NCBI RefSeq assembly: GCF_018613795.1
Contig: NZ_JAGGPN010000049.1
Span: forward strand, 62,001-126,000
Reading direction: 5' to 3'
Source of the DNA: Arthrobacter sp. ISL-65
GTDB taxonomy: Bacteria; Actinomycetota; Actinomycetes; Actinomycetales; Micrococcaceae
DNA: 64,000 nt
Part shown: positions 51,767 through 64,000 of the stretch, in pieces
Numbering within the stretch: the stretch's first letter is position 1
How the letters are laid out: each line of letters starts with the position of its first letter
Made by a program: the position numbers and the translations under genes
The notes under the pieces: generated by a model
What the model saw: only the letters and a program-made list of their open reading frames with translations
Told to the model about the DNA's origin: nothing
The model's database searches: none

Positions 51767-52351
51767 ATGACTTCTGTCACGCAGGCACCGGTTCCGGCCA
51801 GGGTTGTTCTCAACCAGGCGGACATTGACCGTGCCCTCACTCGTATCGCCCATGAAATCCTCGAGGCCAACAAGGGCTCCCAGGATCTGGTGCTGCTGGG
51901 CATTCCCCGCCGCGGCTACCCGCTCGCCGTCCGGCTCGCCCAGAAAATCGCCGCCGCCGATCCCGCCGTGGACGCCGCCGCCATCGTCGGCCAGCTGGAC
52001 GTCACCATGTTCCGGGATGACCTTTCCCACCAGCCCACCAGGCCGCCGCACCGCACCCAGCTGCCGCTCACGGGCATCGACAACAAGGTTGTCGTGCTGA
52101 TCGACGACGTCCTGTATTCCGGCCGGACCATCCGCGCCGCCCTGGACGCACTCGTGGACCTCGGCCGGCCGCGCATTGTCCGCCTGGCCGTCCTGATTGA
52201 CCGGGGCCACCGCGAACTTCCCATCCGCGCCGACCACGTGGGCAAGAACCTGCCCACGTCTTCCGCCGAAAAGGTCCGGGTCCGGCTCGAGGAGACCGAC
52301 GCCGTCGACGGCCAGACGGTCAACGAAGTGGTAATCGAGGGCGGCGCATGA
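51767..52351 (+). CDS. pyrR: Bifunctional pyr operon regulator / uracil phosphoribosyltransferase PyrR
   Basis: 194 residues from ATG 51767. The PRPP-binding motif VVLIDDVLYSGRTIRAAL and the LVLLGIPRRGYPLA and VGQLDVTMFRDDL segments identify PyrR. It binds pyr mRNA in response to UMP/UTP and has weak UPRT activity. It is first in the pyr operon with the RNA target motif directly upstream, and overlaps pyrB by 4 bp. Confidence 0.95.
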   Translation: MTSVTQAPVPARVVLNQADIDRALTRIAHEILEANKGSQDLVLLGIPRRGYPLAVRLAQKIAAADPAVDAAAIVGQLDVTMFRDDLSHQPTRPPHRTQLPLTGIDNKVVVLIDDVLYSGRTIRAALDALVDLGRPRIVRLAVLIDRGHRELPIRADHVGKNLPTSSAEKVRVRLEETDAVDGQTVNEVVIEGGA

Positions 52352-53343
52352 AGCACCTGCTCTCCACCGAAGACCTCAGCCTGGCCAACGCCGTCCGCAT
52401 CCTCGACACCGCCGAAGAAATGTCGAGCGTGGGGGAGCGCGAGGTCAAGAAGCTCCCCGCCCTGCGCGGACGGACCGTGGTGAACCTCTTCTTCGAGGAT
52501 TCCACCAGGACCCGCATTTCCTTCGAAGCCGCAGCCAAGCGGCTCTCCGCGGACGTCATCAACTTCGCCGCCAAGGGATCGTCGGTCTCCAAGGGCGAGT
52601 CCCTCAAGGACACCGCCCAGACGCTGTCCGCCATGGGTGCTGACGCCGTCGTGATCCGTCACTGGGCCTCCGGTGCACCGCACCGGCTGGCAGCCACCGA
52701 CTGGATCGACGCCGCAGTCATCAACGCCGGCGACGGCACCCACGAACACCCCACGCAGGCGCTGCTGGACGCGTTCACCATGCGGCGGCACTGGACCAAG
52801 CTCTCCGGCCTGCCGTCCACGGGGGCGGACCTGCGCGGCATGCGCGTCGCCATCGCCGGCGACGTCCTGCACTCCCGCGTGGCGCGGTCCAACGTCTGGC
52901 TCCTGCGCACGCTCGGCGCCGACGTGACCCTGGTGGCGCCGCCCACACTGCTGCCGATCGGCGTCGAACGCTGGCCCTGCACCATCAGCTATGACATGGA
53001 CGAGACCCTGGAAAAGGGCGTCGACGCGGTCATGATGCTCCGCGTCCAGGGCGAGCGCATGAACGCCTCGTTCTTCCCGTCCACCCGGGAGTACTCACGC
53101 CGTTGGGGCTTTGACGACAACAGGCTCCGCGCGCTGGACCGCCTGGGCCTGAAGGACACCATCATCATGCACCCCGGTCCCATGAACCGGGGCCTGGAAA
53201 TTTCCGCGGCCGCCGCCGATTCGCCCCGTTCCACCGTGCTCGCGCAGGTGAAGAATGGCGTGTCGATCCGCATGGCCGCCCTGTACCTGCTGCTCTCCGG
53301 GGATACCCGTGAACCAGCCGCCACCCTGAAGGAGAGCAACTGA
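52348..53343 (+). CDS. pyrB: Aspartate carbamoyltransferase catalytic subunit
   Basis: 331 residues. Joins carbamoyl phosphate and aspartate. The carbamoyl phosphate site is FFEDSTRTRISFEAAAKRL; HPTQALLDAFT and MMLRVQGERM follow, and HPGPMNRGLEI is near the C terminus. There is no pyrI regulatory gene. ATGA overlap with pyrR and a TGATG overlap with pyrC. Confidence 0.96.
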   Translation: MKHLLSTEDLSLANAVRILDTAEEMSSVGEREVKKLPALRGRTVVNLFFEDSTRTRISFEAAAKRLSADVINFAAKGSSVSKGESLKDTAQTLSAMGADAVVIRHWASGAPHRLAATDWIDAAVINAGDGTHEHPTQALLDAFTMRRHWTKLSGLPSTGADLRGMRVAIAGDVLHSRVARSNVWLLRTLGADVTLVAPPTLLPIGVERWPCTISYDMDETLEKGVDAVMMLRVQGERMNASFFPSTREYSRRWGFDDNRLRALDRLGLKDTIIMHPGPMNRGLEISAAAADSPRSTVLAQVKNGVSIRMAALYLLLSGDTREPAATLKESN

Positions 53344-54716
53344 TGGCTGAAGAAACCACATACCTTATCCGCGGCGCCGCGATCCTTGGCGGCGACGCCG
53401 AGGACCTGCTCATCCGCGGCGGCGTGATCACCGCCCGCGGCACCAACCTGTCAGCGACAGACACAGCTGCAGACGCAGCCGACGGCGCCACCGTGATCGA
53501 CGCCGACGGCCTCGTCGCCCTGCCGGGCATGGTGGACGTCCACACGCACCTCCGCGAACCGGGCCGCGAAGACGCCGAAACGGTGGAAACCGGCACCCGC
53601 GCCGCGGCCCTCGGCGGCTTCACCGCCGTACACGCCATGGCCAACAGCACCCCGGTGGCGGACACGGCCGGCGTCGTGGAGCAGGTCTACAGCCTGGGCC
53701 GGGCCGCCGGCTGGGTTGACGTGCGCCCGGTGGGCGCCGTCACTGTGGGGCTCGCCGGCGAGCAGCTCGCCGAACTCGGCGCGATGGCCGACTCCCGCGC
53801 CCAGGTCCGCATGTTCTCCGACGACGGCATCTGCGTCCACGATCCCGTCCTGATGCGCCGCGCGCTGGAGTACGTCAAGGCGTTCGACGGCGTCGTGGCC
53901 CAGCACGCGCAGGAACCCCGCCTCACCGCCGGTGCCCAGATGAATGAAGGCGAAGTGTCCGCGGTCCTCGGCCTGACCGGCTGGCCGGCAGTGGCTGAGG
54001 AAAGCATCATCGCCCGCGACGTCCTGCTGGCCCAGCACGTGGGCTCCCGGCTCCACGTCTGCCACGTGTCCACCGCAGGCTCGGTCGAGATCATCCGCTG
54101 GGCCAAGAGCCGCGGCATCAACGTCACTGCCGAAGTGACCCCGCACCACCTGCTGCTCACCGATGACCTGGTCCGCAGCTACGACCCCGTCTACAAGGTC
54201 AACCCGCCGCTGCGCACCAACGACGACGTCCAAGCCCTGCGTGCCGCCCTCGCTGACGGCACCATCGACGTCGTCGGCACCGACCACGCCCCGCACCCGA
54301 GCGAGCACAAGGAATGCGAGTGGGCGCAGGCGGCCATGGGCATGACCGGGCTGGAAACGGCCCTGTCCGTGGTCCAGCACGCCATGATCGAGACCGGCCT
54401 CATGACCTGGGCCGACTTCGCCAGGGTCACCTCCGCGGCGCCGGCCGGCATCGGGCGGCTCACGGACCAGGGCCGGCCGCTCGAAGAGGGCGAACCCGCC
54501 AACATCGTCCTCGTGGACCCGGCCGCGCGCTGGACCGTGGATCCTTCCGCCATGGCAACGATGGGACGCAACTCGCCGTTCCGCGGCATGGAACTCCCGG
54601 GCAAGGTGGTGGCCACGTTCTTCAAGGGCCACCCCACGGTCCTGGACGGCAGGCTCAACACGCCCTACCGCTATCCCTCCGAAGCGCCGGTTGCCGGCGC
54701 AGCAGGTGCCAACTGA
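53343..54716 (+). CDS. pyrC: Dihydroorotase
   Basis: 457 residues, class I dihydroorotase. Zinc ligands in DVHTHLREPGREDAE, further His in AQHAQEPRL and CHVSTAGS, and the conserved GTDHAPH with its catalytic Asp are all present. Catalyses cyclisation of carbamoyl aspartate. The stop overlaps the PH-like gene start by one base. Confidence 0.95.
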   Translation: MAEETTYLIRGAAILGGDAEDLLIRGGVITARGTNLSATDTAADAADGATVIDADGLVALPGMVDVHTHLREPGREDAETVETGTRAAALGGFTAVHAMANSTPVADTAGVVEQVYSLGRAAGWVDVRPVGAVTVGLAGEQLAELGAMADSRAQVRMFSDDGICVHDPVLMRRALEYVKAFDGVVAQHAQEPRLTAGAQMNEGEVSAVLGLTGWPAVAEESIIARDVLLAQHVGSRLHVCHVSTAGSVEIIRWAKSRGINVTAEVTPHHLLLTDDLVRSYDPVYKVNPPLRTNDDVQALRAALADGTIDVVGTDHAPHPSEHKECEWAQAAMGMTGLETALSVVQHAMIETGLMTWADFARVTSAAPAGIGRLTDQGRPLEEGEPANIVLVDPAARWTVDPSAMATMGRNSPFRGMELPGKVVATFFKGHPTVLDGRLNTPYRYPSEAPVAGAAGAN

Positions 54717-55234
54717 TGGAAAAAGTCCTTCCCGGACTTGCGATGCTGGCGGTGGTCGCCGTCGTCTTTGTCCTGATCTGGATAGGCTGGCGCAACCGGC
54801 TCCGGCGGCAGTCCGACATCGAACAGCTGCCGGCAGTTCCTGCCGGGCTGGGCGAGCCGCTGCTTTCGGCGGACGGACAGTACGTGGCCTCCACCACCGC
54901 GGGGGACTGGCTGGACAGGATTGCCGTGCACGGCCTCGGCATCCGCACCAACGCAGAGCTCTCCATCCATCCGGAAGGAGTGCTCCTGGACCGCTCCGGC
55001 GCGCGTCCGCTGTTCATCCCGGCGGCCTCGCTGGCCGGCGTCCGGCAGGACAGCGGCATGGCCGGTAAATTCGTGGAAAAGGACGGGCTGCTGATTCTCA
55101 GCTGGACGCTCGGAACCCACGCCCTGGACACCGGCTTCCGCACCCGCCGCGCCGCGGACAAGCCGGCCGTCCTCCAACAACTTCAGGAAATGATCTCCCC
55201 AGGCCCCCAGGCAGGTGCCCATAGTGGAAAGTAA
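54716..55234 (+). CDS. PH-like domain membrane protein of the pyr operon
   Basis: 172 residues. One N-terminal membrane helix (about 5-24, LPGLAMLAVVAVVFVLIWIG) is followed by a basic RNRLRRQ stretch, so the rest is probably cytoplasmic. The soluble part matches the actinobacterial PH-like domain annotated between pyrC and carA in many genomes, including M. tuberculosis. Start and stop overlap or abut pyrC and carA, so it is translated with the operon. Its function is not known; a membrane tether or regulator of pyrimidine enzymes is only a guess. Confidence 0.85.
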   Translation: MEKVLPGLAMLAVVAVVFVLIWIGWRNRLRRQSDIEQLPAVPAGLGEPLLSADGQYVASTTAGDWLDRIAVHGLGIRTNAELSIHPEGVLLDRSGARPLFIPAASLAGVRQDSGMAGKFVEKDGLLILSWTLGTHALDTGFRTRRAADKPAVLQQLQEMISPGPQAGAHSGK

Positions 55235-55238
55235 TAAA

Positions 55239-56545
55239 GTGACGGAAACCGAAGTGACAGTAAACGCAGGAACTGCGCCGCAGGCCGCAGCATCCGCCCC
55301 CGCCGTCCTGGTGCTCGAAGACGGCCGCATCTTCCGCGGCCGCAGCTACGGCGCACAGGGCACCGCGCTGGGGGAAGCGGTCTTCGCCACCGGCATGACC
55401 GGCTACCAGGAGACCATTACCGACCCGTCCTACGCACGCCAGCTGGTGGTGCAGACGGCCCCGCACATCGGCAACACCGGTGTAAACAGCGAGGACGCGG
55501 AATCCCGCCGCATCTGGGTGGCCGGCTACATCGTCCGTGACGCCGCCCGCCGCCCGTCCAACTGGCGCTCCGAGCGCAGCCTGGACGACGAGCTCGTCGA
55601 GCAGGGCATCGTCGGCATCCAGGGCGTGGACACCCGGGCCATCACCCGCCACCTGCGCGAGCACAAGACCATGCGCGCCGGCATCTTCTCCGGCGAGGCA
55701 GCCAACGCCACGGACAAGGAACTCGTCGACGCCGTGCTCGCCAGCGAGCCGATGGAAGGCGCCCGGCTTGCCGAGGAAGTCAGTATCGACGAAGCCTACG
55801 TGGTGGAGCCGAAGGACCACGGCTGGGACGGGGACGCGCGCCTCAGCATCGCGGCGATCGACCTCGGCATCAAGGCCATGACGCCGGTGCGCTTCGCCGA
55901 GCGCGGCGTCCGCGTGCACGTGCTGCCCGCCACGGCCACCATCGACGACGTCAAGGCCGTCAGCCCCGACGGTTTCTTCATGTCCAACGGCCCCGGCGAC
56001 CCCGCCACCGCCGACAACCAGGTCAAACTGCTCCGCACCGTCCTGGACGAGAAGCTGCCGTACTTCGGCATCTGCTTCGGCAACCAGATCCTGGGCCGCG
56101 CCCTCGGCTTCGGCACCTACAAGCTGCGTTACGGCCACCGCGGCATCAACCAGCCCGTCATGGACCGCCGTACGGGCAAGGTGGAGATCACCTCGCAGAA
56201 CCACGGCTTTGCCGTTGACGCCCCGCTGGACGGCCCCACCAATGCGCCGGAAGAGCGCTACGGACGGGTCGAGGTCAGCCACGTCAGCCTGAACGACGAC
56301 GTCGTGGAAGGCCTGGCCTGCCTGGACATCCCGGCCTTCTCCGTCCAGTACCACCCCGAAGCCGCCGCCGGCCCGCACGACGCCGCCTACCTCTTCGACC
56401 GTTTTATCGAGCTGATGGAAGGCACCCGGGATGGCCGCACCGCGAACCTGTCCAAGGATCGCGTAGACGCCCAGCACCCCGCAGAGGCCCAGCAGAACCC
56501 GGCCGGGCCGAACACGACTGACAACAAGACTGAGGACAAGAAGTA

Positions 56546-56546
<1 letters not shown>
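55239..56546 (+). CDS. carA: Carbamoyl-phosphate synthase small subunit
   Basis: 435 residues from GTG 55239, chosen for the GGAAAG site 7 nt upstream; GTG at 55215 or 55224 in the same frame are alternatives. The CPSase_sm N-terminal domain (LVLEDGRIFRGRSYG) is followed by a glutaminase with the nucleophile Cys in YFGICFGNQILGRALG and the His-Glu pair in SVQYHPEAAAGPHD. The C-terminal tail is Asn/Thr/Lys-rich. TAATG overlap with carB. Confidence 0.95.
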
Positions 56547-59879
<3,333 letters not shown>

Positions 59880-59887
<8 letters not shown>

Positions 59888-60749
59888 GGCAGGGAACACT
59901 GCCGCAGGCGCCGGCCGGGAGCCGTTCGGCTCCCGGCTGGGCCGGGCCATGGCGGACCGCGGTCCGCTGTGCGTCGGGATTGACCCCCACCCTGCGCTCC
60001 TGGCCAGCTGGGGCTTGAACGACGACGTCGCCGGCCTGAGGCGCTTTTCGCTCACCGCCCTGGAGTCCGTGGCTTCGCTCGCTGCCGCGGTCAAGCCGCA
60101 GGTGGCGCTGTACGAACGGCACGGTTCGGCCGGCATGGCAGTCCTCGAAGAGGTTCTCGCCACCGCCCGGGACGAGGGCGTGCTGACCATCGCCGACGCC
60201 AAGCGCGGCGATATCGGCTCCACCATGGCCGCGTACGCCGACGCCTGGCTCCGTGACGGCTCTGCCCTCGCCGCGGATTCCGTGACGCTGAGCCCGTACC
60301 TGGGTTTCGAGTCGCTCCGGCCGGCCCTGGACCTCGCCGCCGAACACGGCCGGGGCGTGTTTGTCCTGGCGCTGACCTCCAACCCGGAGGGAGCTTCGGT
60401 GCAGCACGTGGGCGGAAGCGATTCCGTGGCACGCCGGATTGTCCAGGCCGCCGCGGGGGAGAACGAACGGTACTCCGGAGCGCTCGGCTCGGTGGGCCTC
60501 GTGGTGGGAGCCACCGTGGGCACGGCACTGGCGGACCTGCAGCTTGACCTGGAGGCCGTCCGCGGGCCGATCCTCGCACCGGGTCTCGGCGCGCAGGGGG
60601 CGACGCCGGCAGACCTGCGGATGACCTTCGGCGCCGCCTACCCCCAGGTCCTGGGAACCTCCAGCCGCGACATCCTCAAGGCCGGCCCGGGCGTCCGGGA
60701 GCTGACCGAGGCGGCGGCGCGTACCCTCGCCGGACTCCGCTCCGAATAG
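59880..60749 (+). CDS. pyrF: Orotidine 5'-phosphate decarboxylase (type 2)
   Basis: 289 residues, the longer actinobacterial/archaeal-like type 2 form. LCVGIDPHPALLASWGL is at the N terminus; the catalytic Lys-Asp network is in TIADAKRGDIGSTMAAYAD; GLVVGATVG and LAPGLGAQGATPADL bind phosphate. It closes the pyr operon. pyrD and pyrE are not in the window, as is common in this group. Confidence 0.95.
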
Positions 60750-60753
60750 AACA

Positions 60754-60783
60754 TTGATTTCTCCGGCCGGCAGGGAGTAGGTT
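60754..60783 (+). promoter_or_regulatory. Candidate promoter for mihF
   Basis: TTGATT (60754-60759) and TAGGTT (60778-60783) are separated by 18 bp in the 104-bp gap after pyrF, a reasonable sigma-70-like pair about 70 bp before the mihF start. It would give mihF and gmk their own transcription apart from the pyr operon. Confidence 0.4.
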
Positions 60784-60853
60784 CAGGACAAATCCGTGGC
60801 TGCTCCAACGCCGCCGGCCGCGGATCCGTTGGCTGACCCCAGGGGAAATGACC

Positions 60854-61171
60854 GTGAGCTTGCGACCCTTGTCTCCGCAGGAACGTTCCGACGCACTCAG
60901 GAAGGCCGCGGCGGCAAGGGCTGCCAGGGCCTCGGCCAAGGAACGGCTCAAATCCGGACAGCTGACCGTGGCCCAGATCCTGGACTCCGGCGGCACCGAG
61001 GAGGCCATAGCGCGCATGCGCGTTTCGGAACTCCTCGAGGCCCTGCCGGGGATCGGAAAAGTCCGGGCCGCAGCCATCATGGACAGCCTCGGCATCGCCG
61101 CGTCCCGCAGGGTCCGGGGACTGGGCATCCACCAGCGCCGGGCGCTGGTAGATTTTATGAACGAGAAATAG
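60854..61171 (+). CDS. mihF: Integration host factor, actinobacterial type (mIHF)
   Basis: 105 residues from GTG 60854, preferred over ATG 60848 because the AGGGGA site is only about 2 nt from the latter but 8 nt from the GTG. The core LLEALPGIGKVRAAAIMDSLGI contains the helix-turn-helix/S13-like GIGK motif of mIHF, a nucleoid-associated DNA-bending protein unrelated to E. coli IHF. It is conserved next to gmk in actinobacteria. Confidence 0.92.
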   Translation: MSLRPLSPQERSDALRKAAAARAARASAKERLKSGQLTVAQILDSGGTEEAIARMRVSELLEALPGIGKVRAAAIMDSLGIAASRRVRGLGIHQRRALVDFMNEK

Positions 61172-61214
61172 CTTCATCCGAACAGAGACATCTGTAGACC
61201 GTCCAAAGGAATAC

Positions 61215-61811
61215 GTGAGCAACAAACCCGGACTGACAGTCCTCGCTGGTCCTACGGCTGTTGGCAAAGGCACCGTGTCCACCTATATCCGCGACACTTA
61301 CCCCGAGGTCTGGCTGTCCGTCTCGGCCACCACCCGGGCCCCGCGGCCCGGTGAGATCGACGGCGTGCACTACTACTTCAAGTCCAAGGAAGAGTTCGAG
61401 TCCCTCGTGGCCGCCGGCGAATTCCTTGAATGGGCAGTGGTGCACGGGCAGAACACCTACGGGACCCTGAAGAGCACCGTCAACCAGGCCATCGCCGAAG
61501 GCCGCTCCGTGCTGCTGGAGATCGACCTGCAGGGCGCACGCCAGGTCAAGCAGGCCGTTCCGGATGCCCAGTTCGTGTTCCTGGCACCGCCCAGCTGGGA
61601 AGAACTGGTGCGCCGGCTGGTGGGCCGGGGCACCGAATCGGCCGAGGAACAGCAGCGCCGGCTGGAAACCGGTAAAGTAGAACTTGCTGCTGAACCGGAG
61701 TTCGACCACACCGTCATCAATGACGACGTCCGCCGGGCAGCGGACGAGCTTGTTTCACTCATGGGGCTGACCCCGCACCCGCGCCAGACGCAGACGCCGT
61801 CAGCCCGTTAG
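61215..61811 (+). CDS. gmk: Guanylate kinase
   Basis: 198 residues from GTG 61215 (AAAGGA upstream). P-loop GPTAVGKGTVS; GMP-binding SATTRAPRPGEIDGVHYYF (cut), FLEWAVVHGQNTYGT and LLEIDLQGARQVK. Phosphorylates GMP to GDP, which also links it to (p)ppGpp metabolism. rpoZ follows after 15 bp, a conserved pair. Confidence 0.96.
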   Translation: MSNKPGLTVLAGPTAVGKGTVSTYIRDTYPEVWLSVSATTRAPRPGEIDGVHYYFKSKEEFESLVAAGEFLEWAVVHGQNTYGTLKSTVNQAIAEGRSVLLEIDLQGARQVKQAVPDAQFVFLAPPSWEELVRRLVGRGTESAEEQQRRLETGKVELAAEPEFDHTVINDDVRRAADELVSLMGLTPHPRQTQTPSAR

Positions 61812-61826
61812 AAATTTGGAGAATTC

Positions 61827-62087
61827 GTGTCCACGAACCTTGAAGGCATCATCAACCCGCCGATCGATTCGCTGCTCGAGGCGGCTGATTCCAAGTACGG
61901 CCTGGTGATCTTCGGTGCCAAGCGTGCACGCCAGATCAACGCGTACTACGCCCAGCTTCACGAGGGCCTGTTCGAATATGTCGGCCCGCTGGTCGACACC
62001 AAGCTGAACGAGAAGTCGCTGTCCATCGCCCTGCGCGAAATCAACGAGGGCAAGCTGGTTTCCACGCCGATCGAAGCTGCAGAGTAA
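61827..62087 (+). CDS. rpoZ: DNA-directed RNA polymerase omega subunit
   Basis: 86 residues. INPPIDSLLEAADSKYGLVIFGAKRARQIN (given in two parts: INPPIDSLLEAADSKY, then LVIFGAKRARQIN) matches omega, including the GAKRARQIN helix. GTG start with GGAG upstream. It stabilises the beta-prime subunit of RNA polymerase. coaBC follows after 40 bp. Confidence 0.95.
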   Translation: MSTNLEGIINPPIDSLLEAADSKYGLVIFGAKRARQINAYYAQLHEGLFEYVGPLVDTKLNEKSLSIALREINEGKLVSTPIEAAE

Positions 62088-62127
62088 TTTCCGCAGAGTA
62101 AACAGACTGCCTGCTGACGGAGTTCAC

Positions 62128-63414
62128 GTGCGCATAGTCCTCGGAGTCGGGGGAGGGATCGCCGCCTACAAGGTGGCATCGCTCCTCCGGCTTTTTACTG
62201 AAGCCGGCCATGACGTCACAGTCATCCCCACGGAAGCAGCCTCCCGGTTTGTCGGCGTGGCCACCTGGGAGGCGTTGTCCGGGAACCCGGTGACCAACAG
62301 CGTCTTCGACGACGTCGACCAGGTGAAGCACGTGCGGCTGGGCCACGAGGCAGACCTGATCGTGGTGGCCCCCGCCACGGCCGACCTCCTGGCCCGTGCC
62401 GCCACCGGTCAGGCCAACGACCTCCTCACCAACACCCTGCTGATGGCCAGCGGCCCCGTGCTGTTCGCCCCGGCCATGCACACCGAAATGTGGCAGCATG
62501 CAGCCACCCAGGCGAACGTCGAAACGCTGCGCAGCCGTGGCGTGACGGTCCTGGAACCCGCCAGCGGGCGGCTGACCGGCAGCGATTCCGGCCCCGGACG
62601 CCTGCCCGAGCCGGAGGCCATTTTCGAAGCGGCCATGGCATTGGCACACGGCCTCCAGGCTGTGGCCCCGCTGTCCCCGTCGGTGAATGTAACCGCAGGT
62701 GGAACCTCCACCGGGCCGCTCTTCCCGCTGGCTGGCCGCACTGTGACCATCAGCGCCGGCGGCACCCGGGAGCCCCTGGACCCCGTCCGGTTCCTGGGCA
62801 ACCGCTCCTCCGGCAAGCAGGGCGTGGCGCTGGCCGCCGCCGCCCGCGACGCCGGAGCCACCGTGCGGCTCGTGGCCGCCCACATGGAGGTGCCCGCGCC
62901 CGCGGGCGTCGAACTCATCGCCGTCGAAACGGCCCTGCAGCTCCGCGAAGTCATGCTGGCAGCGGCAGCCGAGTCCGACGTCGTGATCATGGCGGCGGCC
63001 GTGGCCGACTTCCGGCCGGCGGAGGTGTCCGGAAGCAAGATCAAGAAGCGGGACGACACCGCCGACCCCGTGATCACGCTGATCCGCAACCCCGACATCC
63101 TGCACGAGCTTGTCGCAGTCCGCGACGCCGCAGGCAGCAGCCAGCTCGTAGTGGGCTTTGCCGCCGAGACAGGCGACGAGCAGGGTGATGTGCTGTCCTA
63201 CGCAGAGGCGAAGCTGAAGCGCAAGGGCTGCGACCTTCTGGTGGTGAACCACGTGGGCGCTGACAAGGTCTTCGGCCAGGACAACAACTCCGTGGTCATC
63301 CTCTCGCGGGCAGGTTCCGAGCCCCAGTCGGCCGCCGGCTCCAAGCAGGACGTCGCCGCCATTGTCATTGACCGCATCGGCTCCGAACTAAGCCGGGTCT
63401 TTCCGCGAACCTGA
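62128..63414 (+). CDS. coaBC: Phosphopantothenoylcysteine decarboxylase / phosphopantothenate--cysteine ligase
   Basis: 428 residues, a fusion of CoaC (about 1-185; FMN-binding GVGGGIAAYK start, VAPATADLLAR, FAPAMHTEMW) and CoaB (about 200-428; TISAGGTREPLDPVRFLGNRSSGKQG, cut, and MAAAVADFRP). It makes 4'-phosphopantetheine for CoA. In the CoaC flap the E. coli ACGDxGPGRM motif reads LTGSDSGPGRL here, so the Cys at that site is replaced by Gly, which I believe is usual in actinobacteria. Confidence 0.95.
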   Translation: MRIVLGVGGGIAAYKVASLLRLFTEAGHDVTVIPTEAASRFVGVATWEALSGNPVTNSVFDDVDQVKHVRLGHEADLIVVAPATADLLARAATGQANDLLTNTLLMASGPVLFAPAMHTEMWQHAATQANVETLRSRGVTVLEPASGRLTGSDSGPGRLPEPEAIFEAAMALAHGLQAVAPLSPSVNVTAGGTSTGPLFPLAGRTVTISAGGTREPLDPVRFLGNRSSGKQGVALAAAARDAGATVRLVAAHMEVPAPAGVELIAVETALQLREVMLAAAAESDVVIMAAAVADFRPAEVSGSKIKKRDDTADPVITLIRNPDILHELVAVRDAAGSSQLVVGFAAETGDEQGDVLSYAEAKLKRKGCDLLVVNHVGADKVFGQDNNSVVILSRAGSEPQSAAGSKQDVAAIVIDRIGSELSRVFPRT

Positions 63415-63490
63415 CGGGCGTAAGCAACGTCTCCTTAGCATGGGGACACACGCTGCCGCCCCTCCGTTTGCCAACCAGTAAGGTAGTTGA

Positions 63491-64000
63491 GTGACTTTAC
63501 CGCTGCACATTCCAGAATCCCACGGGTCCGCACCCGCCGCACTTCGGCTCTTCACCTCGGAGTCGGTAACTGAAGGGCACCCGGACAAGATCTGTGACCA
63601 GATCAGTGATGCGATCCTGGACGCCCTGCTGGACAAGGACCCCGAGTCCCGCGTCGCGGTCGAGACGATGGCCACCACCGGCCTGGTCCACGTGGCCGGC
63701 GAAGTGACCACCGACGCGTATGTCGAAATCCCGCAGATTGTCCGCGAGACCATCCTGGGCATCGGCTATGACTCATCGGCCAACGGCTTCGACGGCGCAC
63801 GCTGCGGAGTTTCCGTGTCCATCGGGCAGCAGTCCAACGACATCGCCGGCGGCGTCTTCAACTCCCTGGAGGCGCGCGAAGGCCGCCAGGAGGACGACTA
63901 CGACCTGCAGGGCGCCGGCGACCAGGGCCTGATGTTCGGCTACGCCAGTGACGAGACCCCGTCCTACATGCCCACGCCGATCTGGATCGCGCACCGGCTC
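63491..64000 (+). CDS. metK: S-adenosylmethionine synthetase, 3' end outside window
   Basis: 170 residues visible of about 400. GTG 63491 has an AAGG site. FTSESVTEGHPDKICDQISDAIL (cut) is the methionine/ATP-binding N terminus, followed by TTDAYVEIPQIVRETI and the start of the GAGDQGLMFGYA motif near residue 141. It makes SAM from methionine and ATP. The 76-bp gap to coaBC shows no SAM riboswitch. Confidence 0.96.
   Translation, partial: MTLPLHIPESHGSAPAALRLFTSESVTEGHPDKICDQISDAILDALLDKDPESRVAVETMATTGLVHVAGEVTTDAYVEIPQIVRETILGIGYDSSANGFDGARCGVSVSIGQQSNDIAGGVFNSLEAREGRQEDDYDLQGAGDQGLMFGYASDETPSYMPTPIWIAHRL

Noticed and set aside
63415..63490. SAM riboswitch before metK
   Set aside because: Only 76 bp, with no conserved SAM-I, SAM-II or SAM-IV core visible.

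Overview
The window is a high-GC actinobacterial chromosome segment, most consistent with the Micrococcaceae (Arthrobacter, Pseudarthrobacter or Sinomonas type). The evidence is the frequent GTG and TTG starts, actinobacterium-specific genes (mIHF, an acVLRF1-type release factor, a MurT/GatD pair, a PH-like gene inside the pyr operon) and the gene order itself. I see no rRNA, tRNA, CRISPR array, prophage or insertion sequence.

Layout. (1) 1-5.2 kb: the start of an M3 metallopeptidase gene running off the left edge, a CapA-like lipoprotein, and the murT-gatD pair that amidates peptidoglycan stem peptides. (2) 5.2-15.3 kb: a housekeeping run on the + strand, pdxT-yebC-ruvC-ruvA-ruvB-yajC-secD-secF, then the (p)ppGpp enzyme gene relA. 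(3) 15.2-24.4 kb: an AbiEi-like protein, a DUF349 protein and a cyclophilin on the minus strand, hisS, an amino-acid permease, aspS and a GNAT acetyltransferase. (4) 24.5-35.7 kb: an accessory catabolic island. Its minus-strand arm is SDR - FAD desaturase - Dabb protein - MFS permease - small ORF, with a separate IclR gene. Its plus-strand arm is FAD desaturase - IclR - cytochrome P450 - ferredoxin reductase - [2Fe-2S] ferredoxin. (5) 35.8-64 kb: core genes again: acVLRF1 (minus), rarA, rpsD, alaS, ruvX, mltG, aroE-aroC-aroK-aroB, efp-nusB, a PrsW protease (minus), the pyrimidine operon pyrR-pyrB-pyrC-(PH-like)-carA-carB-pyrF, then mihF-gmk-rpoZ-coaBC and the start of metK.

How the genes work together. 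The island fits a P450-initiated aromatization pathway for an alicyclic acid. The P450 system hydroxylates the ring, the SDR oxidises the alcohol to a ketone, and two ketosteroid-dehydrogenase-like flavoproteins desaturate the oxo ring to a phenol. Gene content and partial order match what I recall of the chc cluster (cyclohexanecarboxylate to 4-hydroxybenzoate) of Sinomonas cyclohexanicum. The substrate here is inference.

The most striking unexplained structure is a roughly 70-bp near-palindromic element present twice in the same orientation, at 24459-24526 and 35733-35806. The two copies bracket the island exactly. Other points of interest are a candidate IclR operator core shared by both island arms, a PyrR-binding RNA motif just upstream of pyrR, a histidine-rich segment in MltG, and a MurT with no zinc-ribbon cysteines.
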